Assembly (NCBI GenBank): GCA_949318235.1 | Contig: OX439131.1 | Coordinates: forward strand, 12,579,200-12,643,199 | DNA length: 64,000 bases | Source: Ecdyonurus torrentis | Taxonomy: Eukaryota > Arthropoda > Insecta > Ephemeroptera > Heptageniidae | Direction of reading: 5' to 3' | Part shown: one piece after another, positions 1-38,955 of the stretch | Numbering within the stretch: position 1 is the stretch's first letter | Layout: each line of letters opens with the position of its first letter | Position numbers and translations under genes: made by a program | The notes under the pieces: model-generated | What the model was told of the DNA's origin: nothing | Database searches by the model: none | What the model saw: only the letters and a program-made list of their open reading frames with translations

Positions 1-237
1 ATTCTTTATAGTATACTTTATATATATATATATATATAATATATAGTATTTATATACCAAAGTGTGTTTAATCATACAACTTATTCTCGCTCTAATACTT
101 TTCTATATTGGTATGCAAAGAAGAAGTATTATTCCACATTCCTAGTACGTCAAAGAGTTTCACAAAGCAGCAAACACTTGTTGATGTTTATGAGTCACGT
201 GTATGTTAAATATGTTGACACGTGTGTATAATTACAG

Positions 238-3200
238 GTGGGCGCGGCGCTGGTGGCGCACGGTCACTCGGTGTCAGTAGGTCTTTGTCAGGGCTACTCT
301 GCTGTGCTCTTACCACAACTTGCCGCACCGGCAACAGATCTCAACGTAATCACACCAGAACAGGCGTCATGGATTGGTAAGTATTATATTGGGTGTGTGT
401 ACTGTACATTACTTACATTACCCTATCATTACATAATTATATAACATGTATGTACATTTTATTATTACCCTCTATCATTATAATATAACATGTACTTAAA
501 CCTGCAGGCTTGACTCTGTTACATAACAAAAGACACGAAAGGTTATTTTAGTTTTTATAAAAAAACTGGAAAGATATATTCTGGAAGTTTTTATTTTAAT
601 TATCATGTGATTATTAATAATAAAAAAAAGCCTTGTTTTTGTGCTTGAAAGGTTAAAAAATAAATACTTGTTTTAACAGTTTTTCCTTCCTTTTATACGT
701 AGAGGTAACAATATATTATATATATTTTTTTTAATATTCTTTATATTAGAGGTGATATATAGTCACTCAAAATACCCTTATAATTTAAATAAATTTATAT
801 TGTTAAAAACCATCATAAGCAAATTAAGGAAATTCTTACCAGAGAAAAAAATAAGCATTTATATTACAAAACACTTGACGGGATTTACATAAATAACATT
901 AGTTTGTCTCAAAACCCAACAGTAGCCCCGTAGCAGTGATCAGAAAACTCGATTTATGCAACCCACACAACATTTTCATACTAATTTTTACATGTTTCTG
1001 ACGTCATAAACATGAATTTTTACGCAAATTGCATACTTTACAGTATTTTCACGCTCTCTCGTGGGGCTACATTTACATTCTGGTAAAAATTGTCATCAGT
1101 TTTGAAAATCCCATTTCGTGTTTATTCATTAAAAAGCACATGTTGTTTTATGTGGTATATGGCTTTAATAAGACATATTTCGCGGTGACCTATTCGATCG
1201 ATATATAAGAAAAAAATGTTCATTGAAATAACGCACTGACGATTAAATAATATTAATAACTTGACAGGTACTTGTATGTAAGCAAAATTAAAATATAATT
1301 GCTCAAATTTTGTAACTATAATTGTTCAAGTTATAAGTAATGAAGTAAATCCAGGAAGTGTTCTAAATTTGTTCAATGTTATTTATATATAGATGAAAAT
1401 ATTTTAATTTGACGATTAAAATTTTTAGTGCAATCCATACGGTGTAGCTGACCTCCTATCAAAATATTAGGTGACAGTTTAGTATTATAAGAGGCAAGGC
1501 CAAGGTTGTTTCCGTATTCCGCATTACATATGTATGTATGATTATCAAGGCTTAAACCCGTCTCATGTCAGACATCAATACACAATGATAACTTTTATAA
1601 CGCTATAGTGAAAGTGTTGTAGACATTAATGTTTGTGGTTGGAACGATCTACAACTATTTTGTAGTAAAAATATATAATGTAGGTAATATCCGCAAGGAT
1701 TTAAACAAAAAGAATAATATGAATATAAACTTAAGCAAAAATAGGTCAATATAATAATAATTGAGTAATTTTTTTATAATTCCATTTTTTTTCCTTCGAT
1801 TTCAAAGTTTTTTTTTATTATTGACAAAAGCAAAGCGCCTGCGTGAAGAAAGTGATACTATCCCGCATTACATGCAGTGTGAAATAGTTGCCTATCTTTC
1901 AGGGGCTAATATAAATAGTTTTTTAATATTTAGTTTCAATCTGCCATTTCTGAGATTATAAAAACCCTTTGAAATTGAATTGTTTTCTTTTTTAGTAAGT
2001 TTTTTTTTTTAATATTAATTATTGTTACTTTAATTATACAGCATGTTTTAATGTTGGATAGAGATATAATATTATATATTTAATAAAATTCATTTTATCC
2101 ATTGCACGTTTACTGAAACGAATGTTACAAAAAAAAAAAAATAATAATAAAAAAAAGAACAACTATTGCATAACTTTACTTACTGTTTGTTTTTGTTCCA
2201 GCTGCACTTGGAGTGATCTCGAACCCTGTGGGTGCTTTGCTTGGGGGTGCACTGGCAGACTCTCTAGGACGTCGCACCACCTTACTCGCCGCCTCTCTAC
2301 CTTACGTTGCAGGATGGTTATTAATTGGCTTTGCTCCTGACCTGACTTGGTTAGGTGCGGGACGATTCGTGACCGGCCTCGCCGTGGGTATGGGCTCTGT
2401 CAGTTACGTGTACGTGGCCGAGGTGAGTGACGCGGCTCATCGTGGCACCCTCGCGGCGTGCGGACCAGTTCTCGTCTCTCTCGGCGTACTTGCAGTGTAC
2501 GTTCTTGGAGCAGCTATGCATTGGAGGCTCGTGGCATTGCTTGCGGCAGCAGTCGCACTTGTCACTGGTCTCATGGCTTTTATGCTTCCTGAAACCCCAC
2601 CTTGGCTGGCATCACGTGGTAAATTGAGAAAAGCAAACGACGCGCTGACTTGGCTAAGACATTCGCACGAGGAAGCGCAGCTCGAGCTCAACAAGTTGCA
2701 GCTTGACAAAACTGACACTACAGACAGCATATCCAGGTAACTTCCTACTACAACTTATTTCAACTTATTCAACATATGCATAAATATATAATTCCATTAT
2801 TACAATATTACATTTAGAAAATAATTACTAATTCCTGATTTTTTTTTCCAGATCACATTTCTTTAGATCAGCACTAGAACCTGCAGTATGGAAACCATTT
2901 TTTATTCTCTTAGCTTTTTTCTTATTTCAAGAAGGATCGGGAATTTACGTAATATTATTTTATGCAGTTGATTTTTTCCGTGAAGTTGGCAGTAGTGTAG
3001 ATGAATCTATGGCATCTGTGAGTGTTGGTGCCGCAAGACTGATCATGAGTGTGGTGGGTGCTGTATTGTTGGGCAGATTTGGACGTAGAACTCTTGCAAT
3101 ATTCTCAGCAACCACAATGGCAGTGATAATGTCCGTAACAGCAGGGTATGAATTCACATTCCTCAATACAGTTACTGAGATGAGACCCCTTGCATGGATA

Positions 3201-3602
3201 CCTGCAATCTGCGTTATGTTACATGTTTGTGCAAGTATGACAGGTACTTTACAACTACCTTGGATCATGACAAGTGAACTTTTCCCAATTAGAATACGAA
3301 GTATAGCTTGTGGACTTGTAACAGCGGCAGCTCACTTACTTATATTTGCCTCAGTTAAAACATATCCAAGTTTGGTACATTTTGTAGGTATGCCAACTAC
3401 TTTGGTCTTATTTACTTCTGCTTCTATCTGTGGAGCAATTTTTGCGTACTTTATTTTACCTGAAACAAAAGGTAAAACTTTAATTGAAATTGAAAATGAA
3501 TTTAAAAAATGTAATACCATTGAAAATATTCAAGCATGTAATAATGATGTTTTTACAATTAGTAATTCATCAATGAAAAAGACAAATTATTTGAATGTTT
3601 AA
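238..3602 (+). CDS. MFS sugar transporter, facilitated trehalose transporter (Tret1)-like, 5' end missing
   Basis: Exons at 238-376, 2202-2736 and 2852-3602 join in frame (475 codons with the stop); the first visible exon follows an acceptor at 237, so the N-terminus lies left of the window. The product is a multi-spanning plasma-membrane carrier of the major facilitator superfamily, sugar-porter family, probably moving trehalose or another sugar by facilitated diffusion. Visible signatures are GLCQGYSAVLLPQL in the first helix, ADSLGRRTT in the first inter-helix loop, YVAEVSD, PETPPWL at the end of the N-terminal half, FQEGSGIYVILFYA in helix 7, the second loop GRFGRRT and the C-terminal PETKGKT. 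Hydrophobic segments recur throughout. The family resemblance to arthropod Tret1-like proteins is clear, but the substrate is inferred and paralogues are numerous. The first intron holds a copy of repeat family A. Confidence 0.88.
841..1170 (+). repeat. Dispersed repeat family A, copy 1
   Basis: This intronic stretch matches 28872-29200 in the same direction and 24682-25040 in reverse. Shared blocks include CAAAACCCAAC, GTAGCCCCGTAGCAG, GCAACCC.CACAACATTTTC and TTTCTGACGTCATAAACATG. It carries no ORF and is probably a MITE or other non-autonomous element. Confidence 0.8.
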
Positions 3603-6600
3603 TTTAAATAATAATAATTAATGTTTATGATCACTAAAAAAATATTTATTAAATTTTTAAAAATGTGACTTTCTAAAAAGTACTTTTGAGAAAAAAATAA
3701 TAACGCCAAAGAGTGTTCGGTGCTATATATCCACAAGCGTATTACAAATATTTCAAAAATCATAAATTCTTAAAACACGCAAAGTAGCGTGTACTTGTAA
3801 AGTGACGTTTACACTGTGAAATCTTTTTATGTTGACTTGACTATAGTATACGTCATATAAAAGAATTACGTTTAAATACGCAAGCGCAGCTGCTACCCAA
3901 TTTCTTTATATTACGTAAAAACATTTCACAGTGGGAAAATGAGAAAAATGTCCATGCAAAGGTTCCATATTATGCAAGCGAGCATTTCCAAACCAGCATT
4001 TGACTGAGAAAAAAAAAAGTTCTCTAATATATATTTTTTTTATGTAGTATGTAGATACTATAATATAATATGATAATGTGAGATCATATTATCAACTACT
4101 TGACTGATTGTACCTATTTAATTTAATTGTGAATTAATTAGGTGTATATTTATAATAATTTATAATTATTTTCTTATTTAAAAATAAATTGTAAGTTTAT
4201 ATTAAAAAAACACAACAACAAAAAATAACCAAGTTGTTTAATTTTACCACCTGAAACTCAATACTGATTCAAAATTGATAATATATGGTAAGAAGCATAC
4301 TTTCACTTAAAAGTTTTCTTACAAATTGACAGGGTTATTAGATTTTTGAAGTTTAATTTTTTGATTATAAGAAAAATTATTTTATTGTTTTTTTATAGTT
4401 CAAACACAATGAAACAATTATTGTACAATAAGTACAATTTGTATACTGTTAAATCAAAAAGCTTTCTGTACTTTTACTCCTCTTCCTCGTACATTTAATT
4501 AAAAAAAAGTGTACTATCCTAATTATTTTATAATATTATAAAATCGTCTTGAAAAGAAAAAAATATAATACTAACAATCAAGTAAAATTTAACATATAAA
4601 AGTTTTATAGGAATGAGAAAAAAAAAATAATACTATAAATAATTTCTTTGAATTAAATACATTTTAAAAATGGGAAAGGTACATGGGGAACAAATTAAAA
4701 TTAATAAAAAGAATAAATATGTTAAATTCAATTATTTTTTTTTTATATGAATTGAGTCATCAAGCGAGCATAATAGTCAACAACATATGGTGCAAGACAC
4801 AAGTATACATTAGTTATTACAAACTGTGGCTGAAAAGCACTCAAATACGAAGTAATAAGAATTAAAGTGTTTATTTTTTATTTAAATTGGGTAGTAGAGA
4901 ATTGTGAACAAACTACCCACTATTTTCTTTTAATAGTAACAAATACATGGCAAGTACCCAAATATTTTAAGAAATAAATAATAATAATTATAATAATATT
5001 ATTAAATTTCTCACAGCTTCATTAGAATTCAGTAAAAAGTTGTTAAAAACTTGGCACTTTATATAAAAACAGGCTAATTTTTAATATATATGAAGACTCA
5101 TTTCATATTTATAAAAATGAATTTTTTTTCCCACGAGTCTTTTATTACAAAAGGAATGCATATTATTATAAATTAAAAATAAATAATTTTTGTTATAAAA
5201 TACATGTGTTTGAACTACAAAAATCTGAATATTAGCTATTGAAACTTTGAGATATTTATTATTATTTTATTTTTTTAATATAGATATATAATTATATCAA
5301 CAGAATAGAAGATATTATATATAAAAATGTTAAAAAGCACTAGACTACAATTCTTTCTTAGTTAATGTAAAAACTCTAAGCAATAATATTAAATGTACAC
5401 AATGCACTTTTTTTTTTTTTTTATTTTGTAAATTGCAGAAACTGTAGTCTTTTAAATACATTTTGTTTTGTTATAGAAAACAAAATATCAAAATAATAAT
5501 TATTTTAATAATTTTACTGTCATTAATTATTAAAATATATATTATTTTAAAATTTTGTTACTGGGGAACAGAGATACAATAGACAATTAAAATTGAAGTG
5601 AAGAGTTTTATGCTCTAATTAAATATCTCTATTTTTTTTTTTTTTTTTTTTTTTAATGTATATAAATTCTGAAATTATCTTTACTTATTCATAAGATACA
5701 GTTAATTTTATTATAGTACCATATTTAATAATAATGAAATTTCATTTTCGATTTGGATCATTTAATGTACCATAGTAAAAGTAACTACTATGAAATAATA
5801 AAAAGTAGAAGTATTTAACTTAAAATATAATACTTTTCACGAGAATTCAAAAAGTATATTGTTTTTTATTTCACTAATTTCACAAGAATATTATTCACTT
5901 TGCTTGCAAGGGCACGCAAATTATGTTCCAGTGGAATTAGTTAATCAGTATATTTTATTAAAATTTATTTCCATTGGTTTCTGTTCAATTAAATAACAGA
6001 TGGTTTACTGTACATTTTCATAATAAATAAGTTTATATACAGTAAAATTTTATTAACTAAGAAGATAGTAAGGGTATTGCCATGCAAAATATGTTTGTGT
6101 CAATGTATATATATATATATATTTTCCTTTATTAAATTTCATCATTGGGCTTCAAGTCTTGAAATAATAAATTCACCACTGCTTCTTTCACAGATTTTAA
6201 AATAATAAGATGCTCACTACATTTTTTTTTTTAAATCATCAAAAAAACAAACAAACAACAGTACGAACAAAGAAAGTGGGGAGAAGTAAAAAGAAAGAAA
6301 AAATTGTTCATCATGTTTTTAGTTTTTTTTCCCACTATGAATTAGTTATTATTAAACAGTAGTCTTTTTCAGCCAATCTCTATCACACTGGCACTATATT
6401 TATATAAAGGCATAAAGACAAGGGCACCTCAATTAGAGTTGATTATTATTAAACTTTTATTTTTTTTTAAACAAAATTTAGTACAGATAAGCGTTTTATT
6501 TATTTATTTTTTGAAAACAGAATTATATTAGGACATAGGCGGTGGGGTGGGGAAAAAATTAAATATAAGCAAAAAGAGAGAGAAAAAAAATCACTTTTTT

Positions 6601-8089
6601 CCATTGTTACAAATGTTAAGTTCATTTTTTTTTTTTTAGTAGCAGAAGGAAAAAAATAATCAGTCTTGACTTATTTTAACATTATCACTGACTTGCAAGC
6701 ACTTAATTTAATCTTGATAAAAGCTTATCACTTTATTATTATTAATTTTTTTTTAAATTAATTATTTATAATTATTTTTCCATGACTGCTTATAAAGTTC
6801 CAACGTAAATCGGACTGGCGCATGTTCACTTTGTGTTAGTTTCAAACATAGTTTCAGAGTGAAAGCATACAACATTTATACACACCTCTTTACAATAATA
6901 ACTTTTCCTGCCTTTTTTTTTTTTAATTACAAGTACAATTGGGCAGCTTCATTCAATTTCAATTGCAATTAAAAAAAGAAGCAGGAAATACATTTATATA
7001 AATAAATATATTTAACATAAAATATAGAAACAAAGTTATATATTTTCACTCTTTGATATTATTATTATTTTAACAATGTTATTTTTAAAAAAATTGGATA
7101 CGTTCTGCAGTTTACAAATATTTAATTGTTTATTATTTTGTTATTAAAAAAAATCACACTTTTTTTTCTTTTCAAGGCTTTTTCATTTGTAAAAGAGCAG
7201 CTCAACTGTTCTTTTTTTAAAATTTATGTTTTATTTATACAAGCCTGTAAAGTTTAATTTTATTAGCAACACTTGTAAGTATTGCGATTAAATTACAAAT
7301 TAAATGTTAAGAGCAAATGACTTGAGAATTGTCTCATTGAGTGAACCACCTGCAGTTGAGAGCAGTGATGAGCAAAATATTTTGCTCATACACTTTTGTC
7401 ACATTGAGCAAACAACACAAAAACATAAGCACATAATTCACCAGCTTCTTTTATTTTACATTACGTACATTTAATATTTTATTATCCAATTTTTAAACAC
7501 TTGTTATAGCCAAACTCTCATAAAAATGCTTTTCATCAAAAATACGTACAAAGAAACAAAAAAAGACTTTTACACATTTGGAAATAAATAGTAAATTTCC
7601 TTATTTTCATATTTAATAATTTAATAGATAAATCTTACAGATGTTTTATTATTACTATTATTATTTTTTTTTTTAATATTTTTTTATACAATTTCTTACT
7701 CAACTTTTCAAATCTTGGTGTTATTATAATTATTTTACAAAGAAAAATTATTGTAAGTTTTCACAAATTGATACATAACAAAAAAAAAAAAAAAAAAAAA
7801 AAGAAACAGATCAAATTGAAAATAGCAAAAGTTATTTGCATTTTTCTAGTTCTAAGACTGAAGGGGGGAAAAAAAAAAGAGACATTGATACAAAGAGCAA
7901 TATAAAAAAGCTAAGTTCTTTGTGATTTTTTTTTTAATTATTTTGTTATGTACAGGCTTTGGTAGCTTCTGAGTTCAATTAACTTCAGATTGCAGTGACA
8001 ACAAAATCTTGTGTATGCTTGCTTGGTTGGTGTCCCTTCCCTCCCTCAATTGGTAGGTACAAAAATTACAAGGCTATCAGAGGTGAATG
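3603..8089. other. Intergenic 3' flank between convergent transporter and deubiquitinase genes
   Basis: AT-rich DNA with many homopolymer runs and no supported gene. It must contain the 3' UTRs of the transporter (left side) and of the deubiquitinase (right side). Notable runs are a T tract near 5632-5655 and an A tract near 7780-7802. Polyadenylation sites cannot be placed by eye because AATAAA-like words are everywhere. Confidence 0.6.
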
Positions 8090-34127
<26,038 letters not shown>

Positions 34128-35894
34128 GTGTCTTCAGCGACGTCGCTGAGACAGCGAGATTTCCCACTCCCTCTCGTAGTAGTAAGCGCTGTTCAACATG
34201 CACTCTAGTTTTCTGGAGAACTTGGGGGGCCTCAACTACATCATCTGTAAAAAAAAAAAAAAAAAAAATACACACACAAAATAGGAATATTATAAGTAAT
34301 TTCAAATGCTGAGAAAGTAGTTAAGTGAGATATGGACGCAATGTAGGTAAGTAGTTTTCATGTATAAACATATTATGTAATGAACTGATTATCACCTGTA
34401 CAAAATAATTTTTAATCATGCATATGTACAATGACCTGAGAAGAATACAAAATCGTTTTAGCTGCACGTTTTACATTTGTTGTTATTCAAGACGAGAAAT
34501 TTCTTTCCTATTCAGGGAATTATTTGACACTAAAAAACTTTTAACGAGCGTTCACAATAAGCAGCTTGCCAAGATATTTCAATCATGAGGGAGGGAGTCG
34601 TCTAATAAGTCCTATCTATCATGCCGATGTTACATATTTAATTTTGACAAAAACGTCGAATAAATCACACCAATAAATAATATAACTACAATTTTTCTTT
34701 ACCATAAATATGGCAATACACGAAACATTTATTACGTATCTATATTAAATTAACAAATTATAGACACACACACACTCAAAAAAAAAAAGAGGCACAACAG
34801 GACGAACTTAGTGCATTTGCGAAGACAAGAGGTGTGCCCAGTCACACATTACAACGTAAGTTTACAAAAAAATTAAGCCTTACCCGTAAGCCGGCGAACA
34901 GTGCAGTGTCTTCAATACACTTGAAATAATTCTTCTAATCAAATTAGTTGATATAAATCTTAAGAAAACATGAAATATCCAATGATTATTTCCTTGCGTG
35001 TTCACAACCCGCACAAAATGGCGACGGTTGCGAAGTTTGAGATTTTGCACGCAAAGTTTGTAAAATTACCGAGTCACCAGAGAAATGTTTCAACTTTCAC
35101 CGTAAATGGGTGTTTTTTATTAACTAACTCTACAATATCTAGATAAATACAAATCACTAATCAATTAAATAAATATTTTATACTAAAATTTTCCTCGGTG
35201 AGAAATTCTTCTCCTTCTCACCGATTTGACGTCTGGAAGGCATAAATTTACAGAGCCTTCATAACAAATAAAATTTTAGTTCTAATATTTTACGTTTTTT
35301 AATGCAGTATTTTGATGCTTATGTAATGCGGTGGCGGTAGAATCGAACTACAAATAATTTTACGTCAACTTTTAAAATCTTTTCATTATTATGCAACTTT
35401 GCAAAGTTATCATCAGTTTGAATAAGCTACAGTTATCGTTTAATTTGAAATTAAATCTTCATAAGCTTTAAAATTTTAGTATTAAAGAAGCAAATATATG
35501 AGTTTAAAGTCCTTAAAAAATATAATTCAAGCAGGAAAATAAAAACTATCAGGAGCTCATTTGGTACAAAAATTCTGCAATGTTGGTGAACTTTGCATAG
35601 ATTTGATTGGAGCATAATTAATCACGTGATGTTTATCCAATTGAAGTAAGTTAAACAAAAGTAAAGTCCTTTATCTTTAGATAAACTTACCTTACATTTA
35701 AAGGGAATTTTATCACGCCCAACAGCTGAAATAACAATTTATGGTACAGTGAAGAATTTATTATTTTTTAGTTGAAAGGAAAGCTTATCAATCCTAAAAT
35801 CTAATTACAATACAAAGCTAAGATGGTAAGGTATACGTATTTGCATAGAAAGTTTATTCATTTTCATTCTTATGAGTAAAAACTGACATTTAAA
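34128..35894. promoter_or_regulatory. Divergent promoter region between faf/USP9X and the LRR gene
   Basis: The faf start codon is at 34127-34125. The 5' UTR continues to 34244, where an acceptor (TTTTTTTACAG) lies. A donor-like CTTAC at 34879-34883 suggests a first non-coding exon beginning at 34884 and running rightward. The LRR gene starts at 35895 on the other strand, so roughly 1 kb separates the two transcription units. No TATA box stands out; exact start sites are unknown. Confidence 0.5.
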
Positions 35895-38410
35895 ATGCCG
35901 CCTTTCGTGTCTGTAAAATCGTTGTATAGAATTTGCATCGACAATATATCTGAAATTTTATATAGACTTGCCGATTCTAGCAAATGTACAGATGAAGTAA
36001 GAAAATACTTACTTTCTTCATTACACGCTGGCATCCGACAAGATCTTATTAGTGATGCTACACGCAAATATAAATACAGTACTTACGTCAGTGTTGCAAG
36101 CCGCAAATACAAGTACAACACGTACAAGCTATTTGACTTGCTTGGGCTGCTCCTTGATTCTACCATTAAAATACTTCATCCAGTTGATGAAGACTCCAAT
36201 CTGTGGATTGATGAATGTCTTGAACTATTCTCTCGTCTGGAGAGCTGTCATGCCATCGGCTTAGAGGAGTTGAGTGTAAGAGTCCGCATCAACCCTCGAA
36301 ATGACTTGGAGTTTGTCTCCGTCATGAATGCTTCATTCCATCGTACCCTATTTGGCATGCAGAATCTACGTATTTTAGTATTACGTAGTGTATGTGACAA
36401 CGAAGTTCTTCGTCTTCTTGGTGTTCATTGCCCAAACCTAGAACAGCTTGACATGACATCATCTTGGTTGGTTGATGACAAGGGAATCAGACAGCTATTA
36501 CTGAAGAATCCTGGGGCATTCTGTGAAGATGATCTGTCTTCCAGTGCACGCTGCCAGCTTACACCATGCTGCTGCAGCTTAAAGGCAAATATATACATAT
36601 ATTTTTAATTTTTATGTCATAATAAATTGATTTATAATTTACAGGTTGTCCGCATCCAGGACACCAACACTACAGAACTTGGAGTCATTCTCCTGCTGTT
36701 GTTCGTGCCACAGCTGAGATCTCTTGGGGGGTTCATCTACTATCGTAACATAGGAGATGCTGTGGTATGCCTCCTCAGCTGGAAGCCTGACCTTGCTTTG
36801 CGTCTCACAGACTTGTGGGATACATTTCTGCCTCCAGATAAGGCAGATCGCTTGGTTGGGGCATTGCCAGACTTGCGTAGTCTGTACACTCGTGGAACGT
36901 ACCTTCCCAATCTGTCAGCATGGCAGCATCTCTCTTCTCTGACCATTGACTTTGACTTCATTGACTTTGGTATTCTCTTCGAGGATTACCTCACAGTTGC
37001 TGGCCATCGTCTTCAGAAGCTGACTCTCATTGATCAGGTTTGTATGAGTGTTTTCTAATTAGAAACGCAATATAAACTTATGATTGTTGTATGATTAGGT
37101 ACATGCAGTGGACCTGGGTACTCTATGTGCTTTGTGTCCTATGCTGAAGGAGTTGAGTGCTAAGATCAGCTGTGATCTCACTGAAGTAATTGGCCAGGGA
37201 GAGGTGCTGTTACTTCACTTGCATGTAGCTCGGATTCGCCTAGCCTCAGCAGAAGTACTGCCAGCTCTACTTTCTGTCACACCAGCACTTAAGACTCTGG
37301 AGATCTCATATGACCAGGATGGTTCATCTGTTGATGTGGATGACAGAACTATGGAGCAGTCAGTTAGAGCTATGCTCTATTCAAATGAGCCGCCAGCGTT
37401 GGAGGTACTATCAAAAATAGTAAAATTAAAAATTAGAAGAAACAAGACAATGTTTCTGTCTTGATTTAACATTGTAGGAATAAAGAAACTAAAGTAAGCC
37501 ACTGCAAAAATTTCAGCTTCATGAAAAAAATTATATCTCAAATTATAGTTGCTGCATTTCCCCATAAGCACAAGTTGTCTGCTACAACTTTGTTAATATC
37601 ATTGGGCTGTTTATTATTATTATTATTATTTTAAAATCTGTTCCTATTAATGTATGTACACCCTGTCATATTCAATTTTACTATATTGCCTTAGAGTAAA
37701 AGCAAAGAATAAAATTGTCTATGACAGTGTATGCACAAAAATGCAACAATTAGAAATCATTTAGATATATTTTTATACATACATACTTACATATCATGAC
37801 GCTATAATCCCTTTCGGGGTAAGCCAACAACACAGATGTTTTATCCTGACCCAGTGATAGACCTCCACAACTTCCTATCCTGACATACTTCACTTGCTTC
37901 CTCCAGTCTCATACCTTGTTTCATACATTTCCTTTTGCATTTCATACTGCGTACATTCTTATTTTTCAAACATATTCCAACCACCTCAGACCATGATGTT
38001 TTAGGCCTGCCTCTATCTCTCCTTCCATCCACTCTACTATGAAATACCTGCTTTGCTATTCTTTCATCACCCATTCTCTCAACATGACCAAACCACCGTA
38101 ATACACTGTTCTCATACTTCTCAGTCACAGTTTCTTTTAATAGAAGATAGGGATAGTATTAACACTTTGATTTACTTTTTTTTTTCAGACTCTGGCTGTC
38201 CGCACAGAGAGCTCACTTGGCTGGCAAGGTCTCTCACATCTTCTGGATTCATGTCCCAACTTGACATGTGTAGGGGATCTCTACCACTTTGCAGGTCTTA
38301 CAAGAGCCAACCTTGAGGAATTAGAGCGAATGAGAATTACTCAGAACTGGGATCTCTCTATCATATTCCAAGGTGCCAAATTACCCCCTCGCAGCTTAGT
38401 AAGATTGTAA
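35895..38410 (+). CDS. Leucine-rich-repeat protein of unknown function, 536 residues
   Basis: Exons 35895-36584, 36645-37037, 37099-37404 and 38189-38410 join in phase 0 and end at TAA. The start ATG of MPPFVSVKSLYRICIDNI is the first in frame. The N-terminal 60 residues look helical, as in F-box-like or similar adaptor modules, but no F-box consensus is certain. Irregular leucine-rich repeats follow, for example LRILVLRSV...NLEQLDMTSSWLVDDKG, LVGALPDLRSLYTRG, LCPMLKELSAKI and LLSVTPALKTLEISY. A short near-duplication ATRKYKYSTYVSV / ASRKYKYNTYKLF occurs near residues 55-80. There is no signal peptide or membrane segment, so it is probably cytosolic. The first intron appears to use a GC donor (AAG|GCAAAT). 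The third intron holds a LINE fragment. The product family is not recognised by name. Confidence 0.8.
37787..38130 (-). mobile_element. 3' end of a LINE (RTE/CR1-like tail), copy 1
   Basis: The minus strand encodes [19 protein letters not shown] and [17 protein letters not shown], the arginine-rich C-terminal tail common to animal non-LTR reverse transcriptases. A 3' UTR with CCCGAAAGGGATTATAGCGT follows. It ends in a TATGTATG-type tail inside intron 3 of the LRR gene. A near-identical copy is at 44340-44650. Confidence 0.85.
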
Positions 38411-38694
38411 GAGCTTATATCAATAGGTAGTATAAGTATATTACATTAATGTATAGTACATTTTATTATTTGTTCCTTTCCTTTAATAATGTCATAGTAA
38501 AATTTAAGGCTGTAAGCCAATTGTAATAATATTAATTCAGAATTAACTGTTAAAATAATTCAAATTTCTAATAACAGTACTATAAATATACACGTTTTGA
38601 AAAAGATTAATAATTATTAATACTTATTAATAACTTTTAAAAGAGATATTAAGGAAAGTAAACTATTGCGGTTAGGAATGATAAATTTGAGTGT

Positions 38695-38955
38695 AAAGGA
38701 TAGGAGAAACCAGCAAGAGCAATACCACAATGAAAAAAGTCCCATAGCTTGGTGAAAATCTTGCTAGCACAGGATAGCTTTTGGCTTACTCCAAGAGACA
38801 CAGAGTGTCTGTTTTAAAAAGATTTAGTTTAGTGCCAATAAAAGTAATATTATTATTTTATTATTATTATCTCTGCTAGCAAGATTTACACCTTACTGTT
38901 GGGTAAGGCTCATCTTTCTGGGTTCTCCTACCTCTTTCTCTTAAATTCATTATTA
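38695..38955. mobile_element. Family D fold-back element, degenerate copy 2
   Basis: AGGAGAAACCAGCAAGAGC and AATCTTGCTAGCAC are mirrored by CTCTGCTAGCAAGATTTACA and GGTTCTCCTACCTC. It resembles 49094-49440 and 18590-18925. Confidence 0.6.
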
